From contig CAJOFT010000005.1 of NCBI GenBank assembly GCA_905234025.1, forward strand, positions 23,021-62,297: a stretch of DNA of 39,277 nt, given 5' to 3'. The notes beneath the pieces are model-generated. The model was not told the origin of the DNA. It ran no database searches and was given only the letters and a program-made list of their open reading frames with translations. Position numbers and translations under genes: made by a program. This DNA is from Paludibacteraceae bacterium (lineage in GTDB: Bacteria > Bacteroidota > Bacteroidia > Bacteroidales > Paludibacteraceae). Of this stretch, positions 10,603-19,340 are shown in pieces (positions within the stretch are counted from its first letter, which is position 1; every line of letters begins with the position of its first letter).

Positions 10603-11736
10603 ATGCAATCAATCATCATCACCGGCGGAGCCGGATTCATCGGAAGTCACGTAGTACGGCTGTTTGTGAACAAGTACCCCGACTACCGCATTATCAACGT
10701 CGATAAACTCACTTACGCAGGCAATCTGGCGAACCTGAAGGACATTGAGGACAAGCCCAATTACCGCTTTGTCAAGGCGGATATCTGTGACTTTGATGCC
10801 ATCTATGCACTCATGCAGGAAGAGCACGTCACAGGTGTGATACACTTGGCGGCGGAGAGCCATGTGGACCGTTCCATCAAGGATCCGTTCACATTTGCGC
10901 GTACCAACGTACTGGGCACGCTCAGCATGCTCCAAGCCGCCAAACTGTATTGGGAGAGCCTGCCCGAAAAGTTCGAAGGTAAACGCTTCTACCATATCTC
11001 CACCGATGAGGTCTATGGTGCACTCAAACTCACACATCCCGAAGGACTGGAGTCTCCTTTTACCACCACGGCTTCTTCCGCGGAGCACCATTATGCCTAC
11101 GGTGAGGATTTCTTTGAGGAAACCACGAAGTACAACCCGCACAGCCCGTATAGTGCTTCCAAAGCCTCTTCTGACCACTTTGTACGTGCATTCCATGACA
11201 CGTATGGCATGCCGACTATTGTCACGAACTGCTCCAACAACTACGGTCCTTACCAGTTCCCTGAGAAACTTATTCCGCTCTTTATCAACAACATCCGTCA
11301 CCGCAAGCCTTTGCCTGTCTATGGCAAGGGAGAGAACGTCCGTGACTGGCTTTTTGTAGAGGATCATGCACGTGCGATTGACCTGATTTTCCACAAAGGC
11401 AAGGTCGCGGAAACGTACAATATCGGCGGTTTCAACGAGTGGAAGAACATTGACATCATCAAGGTCGTTATCAAGACGGTGGACCGCTTGCTCGGACGCA
11501 AGGAAGGTGAGGACATAGATCTGATTACTTTTGTTACCGACCGTGCGGGACACGACATGCGTTATGCCATTGACAGCCGCAAACTGAAGGATGAATTGGG
11601 TTGGGAACCGAGTTTGCAGTTTGAGGAAGGCATTGAGCGCACAGTCCGGTGGTATTTGGACAATCAGCCGTGGTTGGACAACATCACCTCCGGCGAATAC
11701 GAAAAGTACTACGAATCCATGTACTCCAACAGATAA
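10603..11736 (+). CDS. rfbB: dTDP-glucose 4,6-dehydratase
   Basis: ITGGAGFIGSHVVR, HLAAESHVDRSI, STDEVYG, NCSNNYGPYQFPEKLIP. Confidence 0.96.
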   Translation: MQSIIITGGAGFIGSHVVRLFVNKYPDYRIINVDKLTYAGNLANLKDIEDKPNYRFVKADICDFDAIYALMQEEHVTGVIHLAAESHVDRSIKDPFTFARTNVLGTLSMLQAAKLYWESLPEKFEGKRFYHISTDEVYGALKLTHPEGLESPFTTTASSAEHHYAYGEDFFEETTKYNPHSPYSASKASSDHFVRAFHDTYGMPTIVTNCSNNYGPYQFPEKLIPLFINNIRHRKPLPVYGKGENVRDWLFVEDHARAIDLIFHKGKVAETYNIGGFNEWKNIDIIKVVIKTVDRLLGRKEGEDIDLITFVTDRAGHDMRYAIDSRKLKDELGWEPSLQFEEGIERTVRWYLDNQPWLDNITSGEYEKYYESMYSNR

Positions 11737-11762
11737 AAAAGTGCGGGCAACCGCACTTTTTT
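11735..11762. terminator. Intrinsic (bidirectional-looking) terminator after rfbB
   Basis: AAAAAAGTGCGG-GCAA-CCGCACTTTTTT. Confidence 0.85.
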
Positions 11763-11864
11763 ATCTCCAAACCTCAAACTTGAAATTTGAAATAATCGTT
11801 CCCTTTGGATAAGAAATTTTAAATCTTAAATCTTAAATTTGAAATATAAATTTACCCTGCTTTT

Positions 11865-11985
11865 CCCAAAGGTCGCCCAAAGGTCACCCAAAGGTCGACC
11901 ATAAGTCAGCCAAAATTTTCCCAAAGGTGACTCAAAAGTGAAAGGGGACTTGAAGGGACTTTACAAGGACTTTGTACGGGCTTCA
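11865..11985. repeat. Degenerate tandem array with 11-bp period (CCCAAAGGTCR-type drifting to AAGGGACTTTR-type)
   Basis: Consecutive 11-mers CCCAAAGGTCG/CCCAAAGGTCA/CCCAAAGGTCG/ACCATAAGTCA/GCCAAAATTTT/CCCAAAGGTGA/CTCAAAAGTGA/AAGGGGACTTG/AAGGGACTTTA/CAAGGACTTTG/TACGGGCTTCA. Confidence 0.7.
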
Positions 11986-12040
11986 TATATCATGGTACAC
12001 CGGTATATAACCCCAAAAGTGCAGCAAAACACCACTTTTA

Positions 12041-12072
12041 TTTGCACAATCCCCAAATAAGTATTACCTTTG
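12041..12072 (+). promoter_or_regulatory. Bacteroidota sigma-ABfr type promoter
   Basis: TTTG 12041-12044, 20-bp spacer, TACCTTTG 12065-12072. Confidence 0.75.
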
Positions 12073-12117
12073 CCGCGTCAAACCGATAATTTGTCAAACC
12101 TTTAAAATTGTATAATT

Positions 12118-12947
12118 ATGAAGAAAAATTTTATTTATGCCGCAATGGCATTGGCACTTGCTTCCGCAGTATAGTATGCAGTTGCTCTAAAAAAGATTCC
12201 GAGCCGGAACCTGAACCGACACCGAAACCTGAATCTATGGTGGAGCCTCAATTGGCGATTATCAAACTGAGTCAGGAAATGCAGAATCACGTCTTTGCTA
12301 CTCCTGTTGTTGATTCGGCTATCGTGGATAGTAAAACCAATCTGACGACTTTATTTTATGGCGATGGATTGGTATTGACTAATCCCAACGAAAAGAACAC
12401 GGCTTTGGCGAAGTTCGCACAATCGGAATTGAAAATTGTCGGAACGAATCCCTATTTGCTTTTAAGCGGAGGATATGCTATTATTGATTGGAAATGGTGG
12501 CAGTTCCATCCGTTGTCAGGTGAATTCAGAGCCCCGCGGTTTTATAACAGTCATTTAAGAATGGCCTATAGTACGAACAGCGGTTTGAATAATGGCGCAA
12601 TTGCAAACGAAGAATATTATCTGCTGAACTCTGATTGGAAAGACGTAAGTGATTTGACCGCCACTTGGAAATTCCCGGAAGGAGAACATTTGAACATTCC
12701 CGAAATTCGTTATATAGATTGTGCCAAGTTGGAAGAATACGGCAAATATACCCATAGTGTCAAGGAAATATTGCGCAAATATAATCTGGAAGATTTGCAT
12801 GGACTATATGTTTTATTTTCCGGGGATGCAGAAAAAGGGAAAGCTTGTGTTGCAGAATGTAATGCTATGCAATCCGCCTATGTGGAGACATTGAAAGAGA
12901 TGATTGACAATAACGATTTGGACAAATGGACGCGATTGAGAGATTGA
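12118..12947 (+). pseudogene. Hypothetical lipoprotein with a frameshift in the signal peptide
   Basis: ATG 12118 gives MKKNFIYAAMALALASAV*, while the downstream CSCSKKDSEPEPEPTPKPE... is in another frame (listed ORF 12108..12947 starts at a TTG). Confidence 0.6.
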
Positions 12948-12978
12948 TGCTAAAATAGTCAATAGTCCAATGGTCAAT

Positions 12979-13006
12979 AAAAAAATGCGGTTGCCCGCAT
13001 TTTTTT
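12979..13006. terminator. Bidirectional intrinsic terminator between convergent genes
   Basis: AAAAAAATGCGG-TTGC-CCGCATTTTTT; overlaps the stop codon of the minus-strand amylase. Confidence 0.82.
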
Positions 13007-14867
13007 ATTGTAATTTGCTTCCCAACACATTGTATACATCCCCGTCATGGATAATCAGCAGGTGACCGTTCCGGAGAATTTTACGGTTGGAAGATTCCCT
13101 GTTTTCGGTTTCATTTGTGTCGATTTGCTCGGAGCCTGAAGAAACTGTTACGCCGTTGTCCCGCACGGTGATATAATAGTCGCCGGTTTTGGTGAGATCA
13201 AGCAGTTGGCGCTTGTCACCAGACTTGCCTTCACCGACATTGTTGTGGAAAATGAGGTGCATATTCATCTCGTTTTCACCTTTGGAGACGGTATAGTCAT
13301 AAACCTTGTAGGTCGTTCCGCCCATGGTAACGGTCGGAGGTGATGTCACTCCGGGCCATTTGCCGAAGTACTCGTAGTCTCCCCACGCGTACAGGTCGAA
13401 AGTGGACCAGCTCGTCTGGTTGTCCACATAGAGATGACAGGTGTTGAAATCGCTCCTGTTGGAATAAACATGATAACCTTTGGATTCCAGATGGATAGTC
13501 GGCGAAGCTGACAATGTCGTGCTTGTCGTGGTATGACCTGACCGGATGGTCTGGCTGTCAAGAAGGCGTGTATAGTCCCCTGCCGTTACGCCGGAAAGGG
13601 TCACATCTACCGCAGACGTGCCGAGATTCAGCACCACGAGAACGATATTGTCACCCTTGGATTTCTCGTACGCAAAGACGGAACTGTTACCGGTAGCGAT
13701 GAGTCTGGCATTTGCCCGCTCTGCCGCTGTTCCGTCAGCAAGTGCCGGCAGGGTGTGCTTCATTGCCACAAGTACGCGGATTGTATTTGCAATCTTCGTG
13801 TTGACGTTGTTCCAGTCAATGTCATTGCGGTTGAAGTAATTGAGAATCTTTGTCTGCCCGATCTCCTGACCATTATAGAGCAGTGGCATTCCGCAGAAGG
13901 TGAAATACATTACGGTGAGAGGGGCGACATTACCGCCGCATTTGGTCATGTAATTGCTGCTGAAGTTGTTGCCTATGTCATCGTGGTTCGTCAGAAAAGA
14001 CATCCTGCTCATGCCACTGTATTTCTGCTCAAGGGTGTTAATCATTGCATTGGCGGCATTGGTGAGTGCTGTGACTGATGTGCCCGTTCCGACGGACTTG
14101 ATGGCTTCGGCAAATCCCCACGCATAATCATAGCGGAAACCGGTCTCATAATGGTTTTCCTGGACATCGGAGGAAGTGAAATCCGCTTCTGCGAGGAACT
14201 CCACCCTTTTGTTGCGGGTGTTATCCTGCAAGGCGGCAATAGCCGTAGTCCAGAACGCCGCTCCGATAAATGTCGAGGAAACATAATCGCAGCGGAATCC
14301 GTCAACGTCTGCCTCCTCCACCCAGTACCGCATAGCCTCGATCATGGCATCATTGAGTCCCGAGCCTCCTTTGTAGTTGAGCTGATAGACATCGCCATAG
14401 TTGTTGGGGTGCTGGATGACGTTGTTCACACGATAATAGTACTCGGGGTGCGAAACCGTCCAGGGATGATCCAGAGAGGTGTGGTTCGGAACCCAGTCCA
14501 GCCACACGCTCATTCCCAGTCCGTGCGCCGTGTTAACGAACGACTTGAAGTCAGCAAGCGTGCCGTGTGCCGGATTGACTGCCTGGAAGTCCCGTACGGC
14601 ATAAGGGCTTCCCAAATCGCCGATTTTGCCCTCAATGCCACGCGGAAAAATGGGCATAAGCCAAATAATGTCTATGCCTAAATTCCGTAATTCGGACAAG
14701 CGCTGCTCGGCGGCAGCGAAAGTCCCCTTGGGGGTAAAGTCATATACGTTGAGCTCGTATATGACGCGGTTGTTGTCGGAAAGCGGAGTGGTGTTACTCG
14801 CATTGATAGCACCGGACACTTGCGCTGCAATCAGCAGCAAGGTCAATAAAAACTTTGTATATCTCAT
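13005..14867 (-). CDS. Secreted alpha-amylase (GH13) with C-terminal starch-binding-like module
   Basis: WLDWVPNHTS, DGFRCDYVS, EFLAEADF, FLTNHDD; downstream LYAWGDYEYFGKWPG resembles a CBM26-type module; tail KILRNGHLLIIHDGDVYNVLGSKL. Confidence 0.9.
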   Translation of the reverse strand: MRYTKFLLTLLLIAAQVSGAINASNTTPLSDNNRVIYELNVYDFTPKGTFAAAEQRLSELRNLGIDIIWLMPIFPRGIEGKIGDLGSPYAVRDFQAVNPAHGTLADFKSFVNTAHGLGMSVWLDWVPNHTSLDHPWTVSHPEYYYRVNNVIQHPNNYGDVYQLNYKGGSGLNDAMIEAMRYWVEEADVDGFRCDYVSSTFIGAAFWTTAIAALQDNTRNKRVEFLAEADFTSSDVQENHYETGFRYDYAWGFAEAIKSVGTGTSVTALTNAANAMINTLEQKYSGMSRMSFLTNHDDIGNNFSSNYMTKCGGNVAPLTVMYFTFCGMPLLYNGQEIGQTKILNYFNRNDIDWNNVNTKIANTIRVLVAMKHTLPALADGTAAERANARLIATGNSSVFAYEKSKGDNIVLVVLNLGTSAVDVTLSGVTAGDYTRLLDSQTIRSGHTTTSTTLSASPTIHLESKGYHVYSNRSDFNTCHLYVDNQTSWSTFDLYAWGDYEYFGKWPGVTSPPTVTMGGTTYKVYDYTVSKGENEMNMHLIFHNNVGEGKSGDKRQLLDLTKTGDYYITVRDNGVTVSSGSEQIDTNETENRESSNRKILRNGHLLIIHDGDVYNVLGSKLQ

Positions 14868-15181
14868 AATAGTGTTTTGTTCTCGTTTCGGTAATCACAA
14901 AAAATGAAACGCTCTTCGTCCTGTGTCGTCTTCCGTAGGTCCGAGTCAAAACAACCTTTCTGTTCCGGTAGTTGCAAACCGCATGAAACGGTTCTGCAAA
15001 TACCAATCCCAGACCAAACCATTCGAGCATCGTAGCACCATCTTGCGGCACACCGTACTCGGGGAATGCTACTTTCCGACATACGCAAACAAAATCGAAG
15101 AGAACCATCCGGAGACAGGTTTTGCTGCCGATTGCAAGATAATAACAGCAGTACAGACACTAAGACGAAGAGGCGTTTCAT
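14864..15181 (-). pseudogene. Small lipoprotein ORF, possibly decayed or frameshifted, ATGA-coupled to the amylase
   Basis: MKRLFVLVSVLLLLSCNRQQNLSPDGSLRF signal/lipobox; middle has an atypical C/R/W-rich composition while another frame reads KVAFPEYGVPQDGATMLEWFGLGLVFAEPFHAV; TGA stop overlaps the amylase ATG. Confidence 0.4.
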
Positions 15182-15201
15182 AACATCTGCAATTTGGTGC
15201 G

Positions 15202-15233
15202 CAAAATTACTTTATCCCGCGCACATGTGCAAA
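15202..15233 (-). promoter_or_regulatory. Minus-strand promoter for the lipoprotein/amylase unit
   Basis: Reverse complement: TTTG (15233-15230), 20-bp spacer, TAATTTTG (15209-15202). Confidence 0.65.
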
Positions 15234-15267
15234 AAATATTAAAAAAATCAAGAAAAATAATATTAAA

Positions 15268-15299
15268 TTTGGCTACGTAAAATAGTTTTTGTACCTTTG
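15268..15299 (+). promoter_or_regulatory. Promoter for the DUF6377-like gene
   Basis: TTTG 15268-15271, 20-bp spacer, TACCTTTG 15292-15299. Confidence 0.72.
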
Positions 15300-15319
15300 C
15301 GAAAAATTTGTGCAGGCTT

Positions 15320-16921
15320 ATGAAACGAATAGTGCTTTTTACCCTTCTCTCCTTCTGTATACTAGATGGCGTATTTGCGTCTGAATACAATATAAAAGAA
15401 GAAATTGAGCGTTTGGACAACGCCATCGGAATGCGCCCTTATTATGAGAGGGCAAAGCGTATGAAAATTGATAGTCTGAAAGCCCATGTTTTCACCTCTG
15501 ACAATCCCTATCAGGATTACAAAAATATCTATGAAGAATATAGATCGTATAACTACGATACGGCGCTTGTTTTTGCACAAAAAATGCAGGAAGAGGCAAT
15601 CCGTTTAGGGGATGAAAATTATCAAATCGAATCAGCTGTTGCCAATGCATTTGTATATATGTCCGGCGGGTTGTTCATGGAGTCATATAACATCCTTTCA
15701 TCCTTGCAGCAGCGTTATGACTCGCTGCCGGACGAGTATTATTTTACTTTTATACACTTGCTTTGGGAAATGGCGGATTATGCGGGCGCAGAAACATTTT
15801 TGCGGTATGATTCGGAGGTTACATCGTGTTTGCAACAGGTACTCTGTGATATTTCTCCGTCAGATTCTGCAAGGTATTGGTTCCCGCTTGCTGTCATGGA
15901 CTCGCGTCAGCATAATTACGAATCATCTGTTGTGCGCTTTCAGGAGGCGTTGCTGGACAGCAGTTGTAGCGAACATGCACGTGCCGTAATGGAGAGTTCA
16001 TTGGCGTTTGCCTTGTACCAGTTAGGCAGAACGGATCAGGCGCTGCATTATTATATCAATGCCGCCATATACAACGTCCGCACGTTCACTTATGGAACCA
16101 CGGTATTGCCCATGGTGGCGGAAATCCTTTACCGGCAGGGAGAAACCGCATTGGCGGAACAATATATCCGTCTTGCCATGGAAGATGCGACATACTATCA
16201 TGCCCGTCACCGGAAAGTCGGCATATCACAACTGCTGCCTATTATCGAGGAAAAGTATAACGAGGAACTGCTAACCCAGAGTCTCATAGCTTACATACTG
16301 TTGGTCATTGTCGTTATTTTGCTCATCGGTGCAGGATTTGCCATGTGGTTCATCGTAAAACGCAGTAAGGCGATTCATGCGGCACAACATACCATCCATG
16401 ACATGAACCAGAAACTGCTTGTCGCCAACATACTCAAAGAAGATATGCTTAGCCGGATATTCGTGTTCATTTCGCATTACCTTAAAAGCATAGAACATTA
16501 TCAACAAGATATCAGGCAGCACGCAATCAACCGCCGCTACAATGAATTGATGACGATTCCCCGTAACGTGGATGCGCACATGCAACGCGCAAACCTCGAA
16601 CGTAAAATGGATGAAATGCTGCTGGATATATATCCGTCATTTGTGCAAGACTTCAATGCGCTGTTGCGCAAAGGTGAGCAGTATGTAATCAAGCCCGATG
16701 AATTGTTAAACACCCAGATGCGTATATTTGCCCTGATACGTCTTGGGGTCGTGCACAATGAATTGATTGCCGAAATACTCGATTGCAGCGTCAACACGGT
16801 ATATACTTACAAGACACGCACCATTGCCCGCTCCGACCTCAACGCAGACGAATTCCATGAGGCACTGATGCGTATTCCGTCCTTCTCTTCGCTCCCGCAG
16901 GCAACGGTTTCTGCCGGATAA
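15320..16921 (+). CDS. DUF6377-type regulator (TPR-like periplasmic domain, TM, coiled coil, C-terminal HTH)
   Basis: Signal peptide; [54 protein letters not shown]. Confidence 0.8.
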   Translation: MKRIVLFTLLSFCILDGVFASEYNIKEEIERLDNAIGMRPYYERAKRMKIDSLKAHVFTSDNPYQDYKNIYEEYRSYNYDTALVFAQKMQEEAIRLGDENYQIESAVANAFVYMSGGLFMESYNILSSLQQRYDSLPDEYYFTFIHLLWEMADYAGAETFLRYDSEVTSCLQQVLCDISPSDSARYWFPLAVMDSRQHNYESSVVRFQEALLDSSCSEHARAVMESSLAFALYQLGRTDQALHYYINAAIYNVRTFTYGTTVLPMVAEILYRQGETALAEQYIRLAMEDATYYHARHRKVGISQLLPIIEEKYNEELLTQSLIAYILLVIVVILLIGAGFAMWFIVKRSKAIHAAQHTIHDMNQKLLVANILKEDMLSRIFVFISHYLKSIEHYQQDIRQHAINRRYNELMTIPRNVDAHMQRANLERKMDEMLLDIYPSFVQDFNALLRKGEQYVIKPDELLNTQMRIFALIRLGVVHNELIAEILDCSVNTVYTYKTRTIARSDLNADEFHEALMRIPSFSSLPQATVSAG

Positions 16922-16953
16922 AATAGTCTTTTTTCCTGTTTTAAGCAAATTTA

Positions 16954-16985
16954 TTTGCGTAATTGTAGAAAAAGCAGTACTTTTG
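16954..16985 (+). promoter_or_regulatory. Promoter upstream of gpmI
   Basis: TTTG 16954-16957, 20-bp spacer, TACTTTTG 16978-16985. Confidence 0.72.
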
Positions 16986-17039
16986 CAGCCGCAATGTGAA
17001 ATTGCTATGGATAGACTGATTATAAAACAATACAACCAT

Positions 17040-18587
17040 ATGAAAGCATTACTGATGATTCTCGATGGCTGGGGAATCGGTGAAAAAACAACAGCCAATG
17101 CTATTTATTCTACCAATACACCGCACTGGACGGCATTGTTGGACAAGTACCCACACTCGCAGTTGCAGGCTTCCGGCGAGAATGTTGGTCTGCCTGACGG
17201 GCAGATGGGAAACTCCGAAGTAGGGCACCTCAACATCGGCGCAGGCCGCGTCGTTTATCAGGATCTGGTTAAGATTAACCGTGCATGCAAGGACGGTTCA
17301 ATCCGTCAGAATCCGGAGATAGTTTCCGCTTTTTCAACGGCGCAGAAGTCCGGCAAGAACCTGCATATCATGGGACTGACCAGCAACGGCGGCGTACATA
17401 GTTCGCTTGACCACTTGTTCTTCCTGCTGCAAATTGCAAAAGAGTACGGTCTGGACGGCAGAACGTTTGTACACTGCTTCATGGACGGGCGCGATACGGA
17501 TCCCCATTCAGGAATCGGATTCATAGATGAACTGGAGGCGCAAATGGCAAAGACTACCGGTGAAATCGCAACAATTCAGGGACGTTTCTATGCCATGGAC
17601 CGTGACAAACGCTGGGAGCGCGTGAAGATTGCATACGACTGTCTGGTTCACGGTGAAGGTGCGCAGTTCGAGAACATGCACGAGGCGATGGAAGCATCTT
17701 ATAATGCCGATGTCACCGATGAATTCATCAAACCGATAGTACATGTGCGCAACGGTAAACCGCTGACAACCATACAAGAGGGCGATGTGGTTATTTTCTT
17801 TAATTACCGCAACGACCGCGCACGCGAGATGACTATTGTTCTGACGCAACAGGATATGCCCGAGCACGGAATGAAGACTATCCCGAACCTGAATTACTAT
17901 TGCATGACACCGTATGAGTCCACATTTACAGGATTACATATCCTTTTCCCGAAAGAAAATGTGCAGAACACCCTCGGTGAAATCGTGGCAAATGCAGGAT
18001 TGAAACAGCTCCGCATCGCCGAAACGGAGAAATTCGCCCATGTGACATTCTTCTTCTCCGGTGGTCGTGATGCGCAGTTTGAGAACGAAGACAGAATCCT
18101 TATTCCGTCGCCGAAGGTGGCAACCTACGATTTGCAGCCTGAGATGTCGGCTCCGGAGGTGGCGGCAGCACTGTGTGATGCGATGGATTCGAACAAATAT
18201 GATTGTATCATGCTCAATTTCGCCAACGGAGACATGGTCGGACATACCGGTGTTTACAACTCCATACAGCAAGCAGTTGTGACAATTGACATTTGTGTTG
18301 ACCGTGTAGTGAACTCTGCCCGCAAGAACGGCTATGAAGTAATTATTATCGCCGACCACGGTAATGCGGATAATGCGGTTAATCCGGACGGAACACCCAA
18401 TACGGCACACTCGCTGAATCCTGTCCCGTTTGTCTATATTCCCGCGGACAGCAAGGAGAAAGACGGCAAGTTCCCGTATACATGCGAGAACGGCATCCTT
18501 GCGGATGTCGCTCCCTCCATCTGTCATATACTTGGTATCGAGCAACCGGCGGAAATGACCGGTCACTGCCTCATTCACGAGGCTTAA
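17040..18587 (+). CDS. gpmI: 2,3-bisphosphoglycerate-independent phosphoglycerate mutase
   Basis: [53 protein letters not shown]. Confidence 0.97.
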   Translation: MKALLMILDGWGIGEKTTANAIYSTNTPHWTALLDKYPHSQLQASGENVGLPDGQMGNSEVGHLNIGAGRVVYQDLVKINRACKDGSIRQNPEIVSAFSTAQKSGKNLHIMGLTSNGGVHSSLDHLFFLLQIAKEYGLDGRTFVHCFMDGRDTDPHSGIGFIDELEAQMAKTTGEIATIQGRFYAMDRDKRWERVKIAYDCLVHGEGAQFENMHEAMEASYNADVTDEFIKPIVHVRNGKPLTTIQEGDVVIFFNYRNDRAREMTIVLTQQDMPEHGMKTIPNLNYYCMTPYESTFTGLHILFPKENVQNTLGEIVANAGLKQLRIAETEKFAHVTFFFSGGRDAQFENEDRILIPSPKVATYDLQPEMSAPEVAAALCDAMDSNKYDCIMLNFANGDMVGHTGVYNSIQQAVVTIDICVDRVVNSARKNGYEVIIIADHGNADNAVNPDGTPNTAHSLNPVPFVYIPADSKEKDGKFPYTCENGILADVAPSICHILGIEQPAEMTGHCLIHEA

Positions 18588-19289
18588 TCAGTTTGCATAA
18601 CGCTTGATAAGTATATCAACCAATTCAGGCACACCTTCGGAAGCTTTCTTCCGGAGGTGTTGTATTCTGTCACGATAGATTCCGAATTCCGGCATTCCCA
18701 GATCAACCACATAGATAGTCGATGAAATCGGCGCATATTGCAACAAACTGGCTGCAGGATAAACGTTCAAACTGGTGCCGACTACAACCATGATATCCGC
18801 TTCCGAGGCAATGGCACAAGCTTGTGGAAAATACGGAACACCTTCACCGAAGAATACAATATACGGTCTGAGCAATGAGCCGTCGGGATGACGGTCACCG
18901 TAATGCTGCTCCCAACCATTCAGCGGAACGGTGGCGGTTTCATTGTTCTCCGAGCGTAATTTCACGATTTCACCGTGTAAGTGAACAATGTCTTTGCTGC
19001 CGGCGCGTTCATGCAAATCATCAATGTTCTGCGTGATGATTTGTGTCGAAGGGATTGCCTGTTGCAACTTCGTAATGGCATAGTGCGCGGCATTCGGCTG
19101 CGCCGCCAAAGCATCTTTGCGGCGGGCGTTATAGAACTCTACGCACAATTGCGGATTGCGCAACCATGCCTCGTGGGTGCAGACATCTTCAATCCGGTAC
19201 TTTTCCCATAATCCGTCTGCGTCGCGGAACGTTCCCAAACCGCTCTCAGCTGATACGCCGGCTCCGGTGAATACGACGATTTTTGGCAT
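18588..19289 (-). CDS. SIR2 family NAD-dependent protein deacylase
   Basis: FTGAGVSAESGLGTFRD, TQNIDDLHERAG, HLHGE, VVGTSLNVYPAA. Confidence 0.93.
   Translation of the reverse strand: MPKIVVFTGAGVSAESGLGTFRDADGLWEKYRIEDVCTHEAWLRNPQLCVEFYNARRKDALAAQPNAAHYAITKLQQAIPSTQIITQNIDDLHERAGSKDIVHLHGEIVKLRSENNETATVPLNGWEQHYGDRHPDGSLLRPYIVFFGEGVPYFPQACAIASEADIMVVVGTSLNVYPAASLLQYAPISSTIYVVDLGMPEFGIYRDRIQHLRKKASEGVPELVDILIKRYAN
18631..18660 (+). terminator. Candidate gpmI terminator hairpin inside the convergent sirtuin CDS
   Basis: ACACCTTCGGAAG-CTTT-CTTCCGGAGGTGT, 13-bp stem with one G:U; only a weak T tract (TGTATTCT) follows. Confidence 0.4.
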
Positions 19290-19340
19290 TTTGACCTCCT
19301 CTTTTATGTCTATAATTTATTTCTTTTAGCCTATGTATTT

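Noticed and set aside
11767-11860. AT-rich AAATCTTAA/TTTGAAAT runs as a functional repeat
   Set aside because: Short, low-complexity and without clear period or structure; not separable from AT-rich intergenic sequence.
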